Positions 42,516-51,968 of a DNA stretch of 64,000 nt are shown piece after piece; the stretch's first letter is position 1; each line of letters begins with the position of its first letter. The stretch is from Streptococcus oralis subsp. tigurinus (GTDB taxonomy: Bacteria > Bacillota > Bacilli > Lactobacillales > Streptococcaceae). Under the pieces are notes generated by a model. That model had not been told where the DNA came from. It was given only the letters and a program-made list of their open reading frames with translations, and did no database searches. The DNA lies in NCBI RefSeq assembly GCF_002356415.1, contig NZ_AP018338.1, forward strand, positions 1,054,001-1,118,000, read 5' to 3'. The position numbers and the translations under genes are program-made.

Positions 42516-43757
42516 ATGAAAAAAATAATTCTATCTTTTATAACACTTTTTGTTTTTGGAACAGTTTCTACTGTTTCTGCTCAGGAGTTTGATGTTGCTG
42601 CTAAACATGCCATTGCTGTCGAGGCCACAACTGGAAAAATCCTCTACGAGAAAGATGCAAATCAGCCTGTAGAAATTGCTTCTATTACCAAACTTGTTAC
42701 AGTCTATTTGGTCTATGAAGCTCTGGAACAAGGAACTATCAGCCTATCTACACCTGTCGATATTTCGGACTATCCTTACAAACTTACAACCAATTCTGAG
42801 GCGAGTAACGTCCCTATGGAAGCTCGAAATTATACTGTTGAACAACTATTAGAGGCTACAATGGTATCCAGTGCAAACAGCGCTGCGATTGCACTAGCAG
42901 AAAAGATTGCTGGTTCTGAGAAAGACTTTGTAGACAAGATGAGAGCTAAACTTCTTGAATGGGGAATTCAAGATGCAACTATTGTAAACACAACTGGTTT
43001 AAATAATGAGACCCTTGGCGATAATATCTATCCTGGTTCTAAAAAAGACGATGAAAACAAGTTGAGTGCCTACGACGTTGCAATAGTCGCTCGTAATCTC
43101 ATCCGAGATTATCCTCAAGTTTTGGAAATCACCAAAAAACCAACTTCTACTTTTGCTGGACTTGAAATCCACTCAACCAACTATATGTTGGAAGGAATGC
43201 CAGCCTATCGTGGTGGTGTCGACGGTTTGAAAACAGGTACTACCGACAAAGCTGGTGCTTCTTTCGTTGGAACAACCGTTGAAAAAGGGATGCGTATTAT
43301 TACGGTTGTTTTAAATGCGGACCAACAAGATAGCAACCCTTATGCACGTTTTACTGCAACTTCTTCACTTTTAGATTATATTTCTGCAAACTTTGCCTTA
43401 AAAACTGTCGTTCAGAAAGGCGAAACCTATAAAGATAGCAAAGTGACAGTCCTTGATGGGAAAGAAGATAAGGTAGCTGCAATTGCTAAGTCAGATATTT
43501 CAATCGTCCAACGAGTTGGAAGTGAAACAACATCAGCTCTTCAATTCACACCAAAATCAAGATCAGAAACTGCTCCTTTGGAAGAAGGAAAGGTTGTCGG
43601 TAGCCTAACCTATGATGACCAGGACTTGATTGGTCAAGGCTACCTCACTTCTGAAAAACCTTCTTTTGAAATGGTCGCTGAAAAGAAAGTAGAAAAAGCC
43701 TTCTTTTTGAAGGTTTGGTGGAATCAATTTATCCGCTTTATCAATGAAAAACTATAA
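42516..43757 (+). CDS. dacA: D-alanyl-D-alanine carboxypeptidase (PBP3)
   Basis: A 413-residue low-molecular-mass penicillin-binding protein that trims the terminal D-Ala of peptidoglycan stems, limiting cross-linking and helping septum placement. Signal peptide at 1-22; catalytic motifs Ser56-xx-Lys59 (SITK), Ser119-Ala-Asn121 and Lys239-Thr-Gly241. The C-terminal helix (VWWNQFIRFINEKL) is the usual amphipathic membrane anchor. No Shine-Dalgarno sequence is evident before the ATG. Confidence 0.96.
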   Translation: MKKIILSFITLFVFGTVSTVSAQEFDVAAKHAIAVEATTGKILYEKDANQPVEIASITKLVTVYLVYEALEQGTISLSTPVDISDYPYKLTTNSEASNVPMEARNYTVEQLLEATMVSSANSAAIALAEKIAGSEKDFVDKMRAKLLEWGIQDATIVNTTGLNNETLGDNIYPGSKKDDENKLSAYDVAIVARNLIRDYPQVLEITKKPTSTFAGLEIHSTNYMLEGMPAYRGGVDGLKTGTTDKAGASFVGTTVEKGMRIITVVLNADQQDSNPYARFTATSSLLDYISANFALKTVVQKGETYKDSKVTVLDGKEDKVAAIAKSDISIVQRVGSETTSALQFTPKSRSETAPLEEGKVVGSLTYDDQDLIGQGYLTSEKPSFEMVAEKKVEKAFFLKVWWNQFIRFINEKL

Positions 43758-43786
43758 AAAAATCGCGAACAATCGCGATTTTTTCT
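43755..43786. terminator. Bidirectional terminator between dacA and the thioredoxin gene
   Basis: AAAAAATCGCGA-ACAA-TCGCGATTTTTT, a perfect stem with A and T flanks. Confidence 0.92.
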
Positions 43787-43791
43787 TTATT

Positions 43792-44337
43792 TTATTTCAT
43801 TTCTTTAAATGCTGCTTCCGCATCTGCATTGCTAATAGCACCGAACTGAATTTTCCCGATTTTACCTTGACTGTCAATCAAGTATTCCGTTGGAATACTA
43901 CGAATTTGGTAGGCTTGAAAGGCGGTTGCTTGGGTATCATACAAAACTGGTATATCCTTGTAGCCTTGTTCTTGAAACCATTTTGGAAAGTCTTGAACTG
44001 TTTTTTCACCTTGTAGACCTGGTGCAATGACACTCAAGATTTCAAAGTCTCGATCTTGTTTGGCAGCTAATTCCATCAGCTCAGGCATGCTTTTTTTACA
44101 TGGTCCACACCAAGATGCCCAGAATTTCAAATAGACCTTTTTCCCTTTATAGTCTGATAACTTCACTTCTTTGCCATCCATAGACTGCAAGGTAAAGTCT
44201 GGCGCATCCTTACCCACTGCGATTTGTTGTACAGCAGGTTGTTTTGGACTGCTTGTCTGTTTGGTTTCTTTTTCACCACAGGCAATCAACAAGAATAGAG
44301 ACATGAGGCTCAATCCAGCAAAAATAACTTTTTTCAT
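43792..44337 (-). CDS. Surface thioredoxin-like lipoprotein (Etrx/TlpA family)
   Basis: A 181-residue extracytoplasmic thiol-disulfide reductase. Lipobox LLIAC (Cys20) anchors it outside; the active site is Cys77-Gly-Pro-Cys80 in FWASWCGPCKKSMPE. It receives electrons from CcdA, encoded 11 bases upstream, and passes them to oxidised surface proteins. Pneumococcus has two such proteins; because no msrAB follows, this pair resembles ccdA2-etrx2 more than ccdA1-etrx1-msrAB2, but I cannot be certain. Confidence 0.9.
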   Translation of the reverse strand: MKKVIFAGLSLMSLFLLIACGEKETKQTSSPKQPAVQQIAVGKDAPDFTLQSMDGKEVKLSDYKGKKVYLKFWASWCGPCKKSMPELMELAAKQDRDFEILSVIAPGLQGEKTVQDFPKWFQEQGYKDIPVLYDTQATAFQAYQIRSIPTEYLIDSQGKIGKIQFGAISNADAEAAFKEMK

Positions 44338-44348
44338 TTTTTCTCCTT

Positions 44349-45056
44349 TTATCCAAGAATTCCTGACAAGGCATTTAACTGCCCTAGCATTAATAATAAT
44401 CCCATCAAAATAATCAAGGCTCCCCCGATTTTCTTTAGTAGAATCATATGGGGTTTTAATTTACTAAAATAGGGCATGATCCAGCCCGAAGCTAAGGCCA
44501 AAACAAGGAAAGGAAGAGCCATCCCCAATGTGTATACTAATGTTAACACGGCTCCTTGCCAAGCACCATTCCCTCCTGAAGCCGCTAGAGCTAAGACCGA
44601 ACTTAAAACTGGTCCGATACAAGGAGTCCATCCAAAACTAAAGGTTATCCCAAGTAAAAAGGCTGATAGATAGTGATTTGACTTTGATTGTTTGAAGGTG
44701 ACTGTCTTTTGAACTTCCAGTTTATTGAAATGCAAGATTTCCATCTGGTGAAGCCCTAAAAGAATAATGACTGTCCCCATAGCATAACGAAACCAGTCTG
44801 CATAGAGCATGTGCCCTAGGAATCCGGCTCCAAATCCTAGAATAAAGAAAATGAGGGAGATTCCTGCAATAAAGCACAAGGTCCGAATTAAGCCTGACCA
44901 GGCAACGTCTCTTCCAAAAAAGCGGAAACTTTTCGAATTTCCTTGATCATCCAGTAAAATACCAGCATAGACAGGTAGCAAAGGAAAGATGCAGGGTGAA
45001 AAGAAGGACAGAATACCTGCTAAAAAAACGGATACTAGAAATATAATCGACTCCAA
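44349..45056 (-). CDS. ccdA: CcdA-type thiol-disulfide electron transporter
   Basis: A 235-residue membrane protein with six helices of the CcdA/DsbD-beta family. The two redox Cys are in FFSPCIFPLLP near residue 22 and GWTPCIGPVLS near residue 144. It moves reducing power from cytosolic thioredoxin to the surface lipoprotein encoded next. It is first in the two-gene operon. Confidence 0.92.
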   Translation of the reverse strand: MESIIFLVSVFLAGILSFFSPCIFPLLPVYAGILLDDQGNSKSFRFFGRDVAWSGLIRTLCFIAGISLIFFILGFGAGFLGHMLYADWFRYAMGTVIILLGLHQMEILHFNKLEVQKTVTFKQSKSNHYLSAFLLGITFSFGWTPCIGPVLSSVLALAASGGNGAWQGAVLTLVYTLGMALPFLVLALASGWIMPYFSKLKPHMILLKKIGGALIILMGLLLMLGQLNALSGILG

Positions 45057-45155
45057 CGAATTACCTACTTTCTCAAAATTCTAATCCTATTTTACTACAA
45101 AAGGATAAATTTGTAAGAAGTCTGCTACGCTTATTTATTTTGATAAAATTTGACA

Positions 45156-45186
45156 CAAAAAAAGGAGCTAAGCTCCTTTTTTTTTA
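45156..45186 (-). terminator. map terminator overlapping the stop codon
   Basis: AAAAAGGAGCT-AAGCTCCTTTTT is a perfect stem; the map stop codon lies in its outer arm. Confidence 0.88.
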
Positions 45187-46044
45187 ATACGTTCCTTCTT
45201 CACCTTGACTAGTCAAGATAACAGGGCCGTCTTTGGTAATCACGAACTGATGTTCATATTGGCAAGACAGGCCGCCATCGATGGTTTTATGAGCCCAGCC
45301 AGTTTTCATATCTGTATCAATTTCCCAATCCCCAGTATTGATCATGGGTTCAATGGTCAGGACCATTCCTTCACGGAGACGGAGACCACGACCAGCGACA
45401 CCATAGTTAGGGACCATTGGCTCCTCGTGCATAGTTGGACCAACTCCGTGACCAACCAAATCACGCACTACACCATAACCACGACTTTCAGCATATTCTT
45501 GAATGGCCGCACCGATATCGCCGATACGGTTTCCAACGACTGCTTGCTCAATCCCTACATACATAGCTTTCTTGGTCACGTCCATCAAGTTCTTCACTTC
45601 TTCAGACGGTGTACCGACCGCATAAGCCCAACATGAGTCAGCTAAACCGCCAGTATAACTTTGGGTGTATTTTTTCATTTGCTCAACATTATTAAAGTTG
45701 AGTTTAGACACATTGAGGTCTGATTTGGCAATTGGACCGCCCAATACCATGTCAACCTTGAGCAAATCGCCATCTTTCAAGATGTAATGACGTGGGAAAG
45801 CGTGAGCTACTTCGTCATTAAGAGAGCAACAAGTGGCATAGGGATAATCCATAACTGCACCATCAACGCCAATCTGTAAAGGAAGGAAATTCTCCTCTTT
45901 ACAACGTCGACGAACGTACTCTTCAACTTCCCACATATCCACGCCTGGCTTAATCAAATCACGTAAGCCAATATGGATACTTGCTAGGAAATCACCAGCC
46001 TTGTCCATGGCTTCGATTTCACGTGCTGATTTTAAAGTTATCAT
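45184..46044 (-). CDS. map: Methionine aminopeptidase, type 1 with streptococcal insert
   Basis: A 286-residue metalloprotease removing N-terminal Met. Metal ligands: Asp in LKVDMVLGG, Asp in GGLADSCW, His in DLVGHGVGPTMHEEP, Glu in LTIEPM and Glu in QYEHQFVI. Between the two Asp ligands are about 27 extra residues (PIAKSDLNVSKLNFNNVEQ onward) that classical type 1 enzymes lack; this insert is known in streptococci. It ends at a terminator and follows the CBS gene by 15 bases. Confidence 0.96.
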   Translation of the reverse strand: MITLKSAREIEAMDKAGDFLASIHIGLRDLIKPGVDMWEVEEYVRRRCKEENFLPLQIGVDGAVMDYPYATCCSLNDEVAHAFPRHYILKDGDLLKVDMVLGGPIAKSDLNVSKLNFNNVEQMKKYTQSYTGGLADSCWAYAVGTPSEEVKNLMDVTKKAMYVGIEQAVVGNRIGDIGAAIQEYAESRGYGVVRDLVGHGVGPTMHEEPMVPNYGVAGRGLRLREGMVLTIEPMINTGDWEIDTDMKTGWAHKTIDGGLSCQYEHQFVITKDGPVILTSQGEEGTY

Positions 46045-46059
46045 TTTTTCTCCTAGATT

Positions 46060-47337
46060 CTAATTAATTTTAACCGTAACATTTGCTTTTGAAACAATCT
46101 GATGCCCATGATAAATATCATAATCAATAATAGCTGAGCGTCTCGTGTGGTGAATAATCCGAGCCTGAATTCGCAGAGTATCATCAATCTGAACAGCCTG
46201 CAAGAAATAAATCAACATCTGCTCTATGATAAGATTGCGCCCGCTATTGACAACGAGGTCTTGGGTCATATGGTTGAGGATTTCAGCCAAGACTCCATTA
46301 GCAAGGACCCCATTTTTCTCCAACATGAAAGGCTCAACAGTAATGACGACTTCATCATGATGATAAGAGAGTTTTTGTCCGATTTGCTCGGAGAAAGTCG
46401 GCAAAGCTGAAACTTGGGAACGGCTCATCTTTTCCATGACATCTCGTCGTGTTACGACACCGAGCAAGGTTTGGTTACTTCGGACAACGGGAACCATCTC
46501 AAAGTCTTCTGCGATCATCCGTTGACTAACATTGGCAATATTGGTCGCTAAGCCTGTTACAAAGATACTACGTGTCATCACCTTGTCAATCGTTGTGCTG
46601 GGGGATTTATCTCCTGCGTCACGCATAGTAACAACCCCAACAACCACTTGGTGTTGGTTAATGACTGGGAAACGACTACTTCTGTTCTTACGGACCAAGT
46701 CTAGATAGTCTTTTACTGTATCCGTTTCTCTCAAAAAACCATACTCATGACTGGGACGATAGAGCTTCTCGACTGTCAGAATATCGGTTTTGATTTGAAC
46801 ATTTGAGAGAGCTTTGTTAATCATGGTTGCTACTGTAAAAGTGTCATGCTTACTTCTTAGAACTGGAATCCCTTTTTTATTGGCCAACTCAAGAACATCG
46901 TCCTGAACATAGAAACCACCTGTCACGAGGACCGCATTTTCATTTTCCAAGGCTAGAAGTTGAATACGAGTACGGTCACCTACGATTACAAGACCACCAT
47001 CATGGAGATAGGATCGGATATTCTGCTCTGTCATGGCCCCAATGGAAAATTTGCTAAATTCTCTCTCCAACCCTTCCTGGCCGGCTAAAACTTCAGAGGA
47101 GGTGACTTCAGCAATTTCAGCATAGGTTAGCCGTTCAATAGCCACTTTTTTTGGCTTAACTCGTATGGTTCCACTACGTGGTCGAGTTTCAACGATGCCA
47201 CGATTTTCAGCTTCTTTGATAGCTCGGTAGGCGGTTCCGTCACTAACACCTAGATGATTAGAGATACTGCGAACACTAACTCTTTTCCCAATTGGCAACT
47301 CTTCCAGATAGGACAAGATTTCCTGGTGTTTACTCAT
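46060..47337 (-). CDS. HTH-DRTGG-CBS-hotdog regulatory protein (YtoI-like)
   Basis: A 425-residue cytosolic protein of four parts: winged helix (1-60, VRSISNHLGVSDGTAYRAI), DRTGG domain (about 70-180), a pair of CBS motifs (about 195-310, with RFPVINQHQVVVGVVTMRDA and MVPVVRSNQTLLGVVTRRDV) and a C-terminal hotdog thioesterase-like fold. CBS pairs usually sense adenine nucleotides, so it may be an energy- or nucleotide-responsive regulator. Its start overlaps the GNAT gene by eight bases. Its target is unknown. Confidence 0.86.
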   Translation of the reverse strand: MSKHQEILSYLEELPIGKRVSVRSISNHLGVSDGTAYRAIKEAENRGIVETRPRSGTIRVKPKKVAIERLTYAEIAEVTSSEVLAGQEGLEREFSKFSIGAMTEQNIRSYLHDGGLVIVGDRTRIQLLALENENAVLVTGGFYVQDDVLELANKKGIPVLRSKHDTFTVATMINKALSNVQIKTDILTVEKLYRPSHEYGFLRETDTVKDYLDLVRKNRSSRFPVINQHQVVVGVVTMRDAGDKSPSTTIDKVMTRSIFVTGLATNIANVSQRMIAEDFEMVPVVRSNQTLLGVVTRRDVMEKMSRSQVSALPTFSEQIGQKLSYHHDEVVITVEPFMLEKNGVLANGVLAEILNHMTQDLVVNSGRNLIIEQMLIYFLQAVQIDDTLRIQARIIHHTRRSAIIDYDIYHGHQIVSKANVTVKIN

Positions 47338-47881
47338 TGAATTCTCCTTTTATATATCGAAATTCAAGATAGTCTCTCATTTTTCGTGTATAGCGGTCGC
47401 TCCCCTTAAACTGTCGGACGAGACTAAATCCCGATTTTAAGGCTACTTTTTGACTAGCCTGATTCTCCAGATGAGTGATGATGGATAATTGTTTTAAACC
47501 AAATTCTTCAAAGGAAAGCTGACAAAGCTTGGTAACTACTTCTGTCATATAACCTTGTGACCAAGAATCTTTTTTTAAGAAGTAACCAATTTCTGCCTCT
47601 TTTTTGATTTCATCGATTTTTTCAAATTTAATAGAGCCAATCATTTCCTGATTTCCTTGGAGACAAATTGCCCAAACTCCTAGAGGATTCTTCATAAAAT
47701 AGTTAGCAAGTGCGTACTGACTTTCTTCCAAACTTGCTTGACTGGGAAAAATAAACTGCAAATTCTCAGGGTTTGAAGCAATGTCGAAAAATGCTTGACT
47801 GTCACTAAAAAAGAAAGGACGCAAATACAAGCGCTCCGTTTCAAAAAAAGAAAACATTGCTAATTTGGTCCAAATATTCAT
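47330..47881 (-). CDS. GNAT acetyltransferase, RimJ/RimL type
   Basis: A 183-residue acetyltransferase with FETERLYLRPFFFSD at the start, the acetyl-CoA region IGYFLKKDSWSQGYMTEV near residue 95 and ENQASQKVALKSGF. It probably acetylates a protein N-terminus or small amine. ATG 47881 follows GAGG by five bases. It sits between murA and the CBS gene in an operon of four with map. Confidence 0.88.
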   Translation of the reverse strand: MNIWTKLAMFSFFETERLYLRPFFFSDSQAFFDIASNPENLQFIFPSQASLEESQYALANYFMKNPLGVWAICLQGNQEMIGSIKFEKIDEIKKEAEIGYFLKKDSWSQGYMTEVVTKLCQLSFEEFGLKQLSIITHLENQASQKVALKSGFSLVRQFKGSDRYTRKMRDYLEFRYIKGEFNE

Positions 47882-47896
47882 AATCACCTCAACGGC

Positions 47897-49156
47897 TTAG
47901 TCTTCAACGAGTGTAATATCTGCTCCAAGACTACGCAATTTTTCAATAATATCTGAGTAGCCACGAAGGATAAACTCAATATTCGTAATTTCAGTCTGGC
48001 CTTGAGCCATCAAACCAGCGATGACAAGTGCTGCACCAGCTCGCAAGTCTGTAGCTTTTACACTTGCCCCGTGTAACTTACGACCACCGTTGTAGATAAT
48101 GTGATCATTTGTAGTCGTAATATCCGCATCCATTTTTGCTAACTCAAAGACATGATTGACACGTTTCTCATAAATCGTATCAATAATGGTTCCACGACCT
48201 TGCGCAGTTAGTAAAAGTGGCGTGATGGGCTGTTGCAAATCGGTTGCGAACCCTGGATAGGGAGCTGTTTTAATATTGATAGCCTTCAAATCGGACTGTT
48301 CTTCAACGAAGATACTGTCTTCTGAGACCGTCATACGAACCCCCATTTCCTCTAGTTTAGCGATAAAGCCTTCTAAGTGTTCATAGAGAACGTTGTTAAT
48401 GCGAATTCCTTTTCCTACCGCTGCAGCAAGTGAAATATAGGTTCCAGCTTCGATACGGTCTGGAATGACTTGGTGACGCGTCCCATGAAGTTTCTCAACA
48501 CCATCAATAATGATAATATCAGTCCCTGCACCACGAATATGGGCCCCCATGTTGTTCAAAAGGGTAGCCACATCGATGATTTCTGGTTCACGGGCCGCAT
48601 TTTCAATGACAGTACGTCCCTTTGCTTTAACCGCGGCAATCATGGTGTTAATCGTTGCACCAACGCTAACAGTGTCCATGTAAATACTTGCTCCGTGAAG
48701 CCCCTTGCCTTGGGCAGATAAATTCATATTATCTCCCTCGTAGCTGACCTTAGCACCCATGGCTTCAAAGGCTTTCAAGTGAAGGTCAATCGGACGAGGC
48801 CCCAGATCACATCCACCAGGAAGTCCAACTGTAGCTTCACCAAATCGACCTAAAAGACTTCCGTAGAAATAATAAGAAGCACGCAAGCTATTAATCTTAC
48901 CATAAGGCATAGGAATGTTTTGAACGCCTCTTGGATCAATCTCCAAGACATCGTCATAACGCTTAACAGTTGCCCCCATAATCTCCATGATTTCGACAAG
49001 ACTAGCAACGTCTGAAATATCTGGAACACAATCTAAAGTGACAATATCATCTGATAAGATAATAGCTGGAATAAGTGCTACAACACTATTTTTAGCACCA
49101 CTAATGGTGATCTCACCTTGCAATGGACGTCCACCATTGATGACAATTTTTCTCAT
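47897..49156 (-). CDS. murA: UDP-N-acetylglucosamine 1-carboxyvinyltransferase (MurA/MurZ)
   Basis: A 419-residue enzyme for the first committed step of peptidoglycan synthesis and the target of fosfomycin. Lys22-Asn23 (GAKNSV), Arg92 and catalytic Cys116 ([11 protein letters not shown]) are present, so it should be fosfomycin-sensitive by that residue. Streptococci carry two paralogues; the neighbours map, CBS protein and GNAT match the locus of the copy named MurZ in pneumococcus. GlmU in this window makes its substrate. Confidence 0.95.
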   Translation of the reverse strand: MRKIVINGGRPLQGEITISGAKNSVVALIPAIILSDDIVTLDCVPDISDVASLVEIMEIMGATVKRYDDVLEIDPRGVQNIPMPYGKINSLRASYYFYGSLLGRFGEATVGLPGGCDLGPRPIDLHLKAFEAMGAKVSYEGDNMNLSAQGKGLHGASIYMDTVSVGATINTMIAAVKAKGRTVIENAAREPEIIDVATLLNNMGAHIRGAGTDIIIIDGVEKLHGTRHQVIPDRIEAGTYISLAAAVGKGIRINNVLYEHLEGFIAKLEEMGVRMTVSEDSIFVEEQSDLKAINIKTAPYPGFATDLQQPITPLLLTAQGRGTIIDTIYEKRVNHVFELAKMDADITTTNDHIIYNGGRKLHGASVKATDLRAGAALVIAGLMAQGQTEITNIEFILRGYSDIIEKLRSLGADITLVED

Positions 49157-49198
49157 GTTTTACTCTTTCAAAATTTACTAAAAAGGTCTTTTCGTTCT

Positions 49199-49207
49199 AT
49201 TATACCA
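49199..49207 (-). promoter_or_regulatory. Extended -10 promoter of the murA operon
   Basis: TGGTATAAT on the minus strand (TATAAT at 49204-49199), about 43 bases before the murA ATG. Confidence 0.6.
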
Positions 49208-49256
49208 CAATTTTCAATTTTTTCCCATTCCTATTGATTAAACATTCCATTTCGAT

Positions 49257-49303
49257 AAAAAAACCTATCATTCAAGCTGAACAGCTTGAATGATAGGTTT
49301 TAA
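49257..49303 (-). terminator. pyk terminator
   Basis: AAAACCTATCATTCAAGCTG and its reverse complement pair over 20 positions around AA; one of the strongest stems in the window, right after the pyk stop. Confidence 0.92.
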
Positions 49304-49310
49304 TGTTAGA

Positions 49311-50816
49311 TTAACGTACTGTACGGATGCGCATTGTGTTTGTACGAACAGCTTCTCCAACTGGTACACCTGCAACGATAACGATATCGTCACCAGATTG
49401 TACAAGACCTGCTTCAACTGCTTTACGTTCAGCAATTTCGAACATATCGTCAGTTGATGATGGAGCATCTGTCAACATTGGGATAACACCCCAGTTCAAC
49501 ATCAATCCACGTTCTGTCAATTCGTCAAATGTCAATGCCAAGATATCAGCATTTGGACGGTATTTAGAAATCAAACGTGCTGTGTGACCTGTCTTAGTAA
49601 GAGTTACAACCAATTTGATATCCATTGAGTTAGTAGCGTCTTTAACAGCTGAAGCCATAACTTCTGTCTTAGAGTTACGTTCGAAAGTATCTGAGTTCAA
49701 ACGTCCGTATTCGTTAAGAAGAGTTTGTGCGTTCTTGTCAATTGTAGCCATTGTTGTTACTGACTCAAGTGGGTATTTACCATTTGCAGACTCACCTGAA
49801 AGCATTGTTGCGTCAGTTCCGTCGATAACAGCGTTAAATACGTCTGATACTTCTGAACGAGTTGCACGTGGTTTTTCAGTCATTGTTTCAAGCATGTTTG
49901 TTGCTGTGATAACAACTTTACCTGCTGCGTTCACTTTAGTAATAATCATTTTTTGGTAAACTGGAACCATTTCAAATGGTACTTCGATACCCATGTCACC
50001 ACGAGCGATCATGATACCGTCAGCAGCTTCAATGATTTCATCCAAGTTGTCGATACCTTGTTGGTTTTCAATTTTAGCGAACAATTGAACGTGGCCGTTA
50101 CCAGTTTCTTCACAGATTGCACGAACTTCGTTAACGTCTTTTGCAGTACGGACGAATGAAATCGCGATGAAGTTAATACCTTGTTCAAGACCAAAGCGGA
50201 TATCATCGTTATCACGTTCAGCAAGAGCTGGGAAAGGAATTTTAGTGTTAGGGATGTTTACACCTTTTTGTTTAGCGATCACACCATCATTTTCCACTTC
50301 AACTACAAATTCACGAGTTGCATCGTCTTTTTCTACAACGCGAAGACCCAATTTACCATCGTCAACCAATACTTGGCGACCAACTTCAACGTCATCATAG
50401 ATGTCAAGAGCACCAGCAACGTTCAAAGCAATCACTTCACGAGTTGATTTAATTCCTTGTTTAGTTGCAACACGGATTTTTTCACCAGTTTTGTATGAGT
50501 ACTCTTTAGCTTCACCTTCGAACAACTCAGTACGGATTTCTGGTCCTTTAGTATCAAGAAGGAAACCAACTTTTTTACCTGCAAGTTTTTCTGCAAGTTT
50601 AACAGTTGCCATACGTTCACCTTGTTCTTGGTGGTCACCGTGTGAGAAGTTGAAACGGAAAGTGTTAGCTCCCGCTTCAATCAATTTAGCAATGTTTTTA
50701 GCTGAAGCTTCAACATCAAGTTTTTCACCCCAGTATCCGTCATCACCGAATTTCTTTCCACCACGGATTTCAACCGCAGGACCCAAAGTTGCAACGATTT
50801 TTACACGTTTATTCAT
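49311..50816 (-). CDS. pyk: Pyruvate kinase
   Basis: A 501-residue glycolytic enzyme making ATP and pyruvate from phosphoenolpyruvate. N-terminal VKIVATLGPAVE, catalytic region FAKIENQQGIDNLDEI and GIMIARGDMGIEVPFEMVP, then METMTEKPRATRSEVSDV. The C-terminal allosteric domain is complete, with the GVPVGEAVRTNTMRI end. It follows pfkA by 64 bases, so the two regulated steps of glycolysis are co-transcribed. Confidence 0.97.
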   Translation of the reverse strand: MNKRVKIVATLGPAVEIRGGKKFGDDGYWGEKLDVEASAKNIAKLIEAGANTFRFNFSHGDHQEQGERMATVKLAEKLAGKKVGFLLDTKGPEIRTELFEGEAKEYSYKTGEKIRVATKQGIKSTREVIALNVAGALDIYDDVEVGRQVLVDDGKLGLRVVEKDDATREFVVEVENDGVIAKQKGVNIPNTKIPFPALAERDNDDIRFGLEQGINFIAISFVRTAKDVNEVRAICEETGNGHVQLFAKIENQQGIDNLDEIIEAADGIMIARGDMGIEVPFEMVPVYQKMIITKVNAAGKVVITATNMLETMTEKPRATRSEVSDVFNAVIDGTDATMLSGESANGKYPLESVTTMATIDKNAQTLLNEYGRLNSDTFERNSKTEVMASAVKDATNSMDIKLVVTLTKTGHTARLISKYRPNADILALTFDELTERGLMLNWGVIPMLTDAPSSTDDMFEIAERKAVEAGLVQSGDDIVIVAGVPVGEAVRTNTMRIRTVR

Positions 50817-50880
50817 GATTTGTGACTCCTTTATATAATTTGACCTTTTATGGTCATTTTACCAGATTAGTTAAAGTTGA

Positions 50881-51909
<1,029 letters not shown>

Positions 51910-51924
51910 TTAACATTCTTACTG

Positions 51925-51933
51925 ATTATACCA
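51925..51933 (-). promoter_or_regulatory. Extended -10 promoter of pfkA-pyk
   Basis: TGGTATAAT on the minus strand (TATAAT at 51930-51925), 37 bases before the pfkA ATG, between dnaE and pfkA. Confidence 0.6.
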
Positions 51934-51968
51934 CATTTAATTGGAAAATTCTTCTATTTTCCGTATTT

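Noticed and set aside
50842..50858. Small TGACC/GGTCA hairpin between pfkA and pyk as a terminator
   Set aside because: Only five pairs and no T-run on the minus strand; the two genes are most likely co-transcribed.
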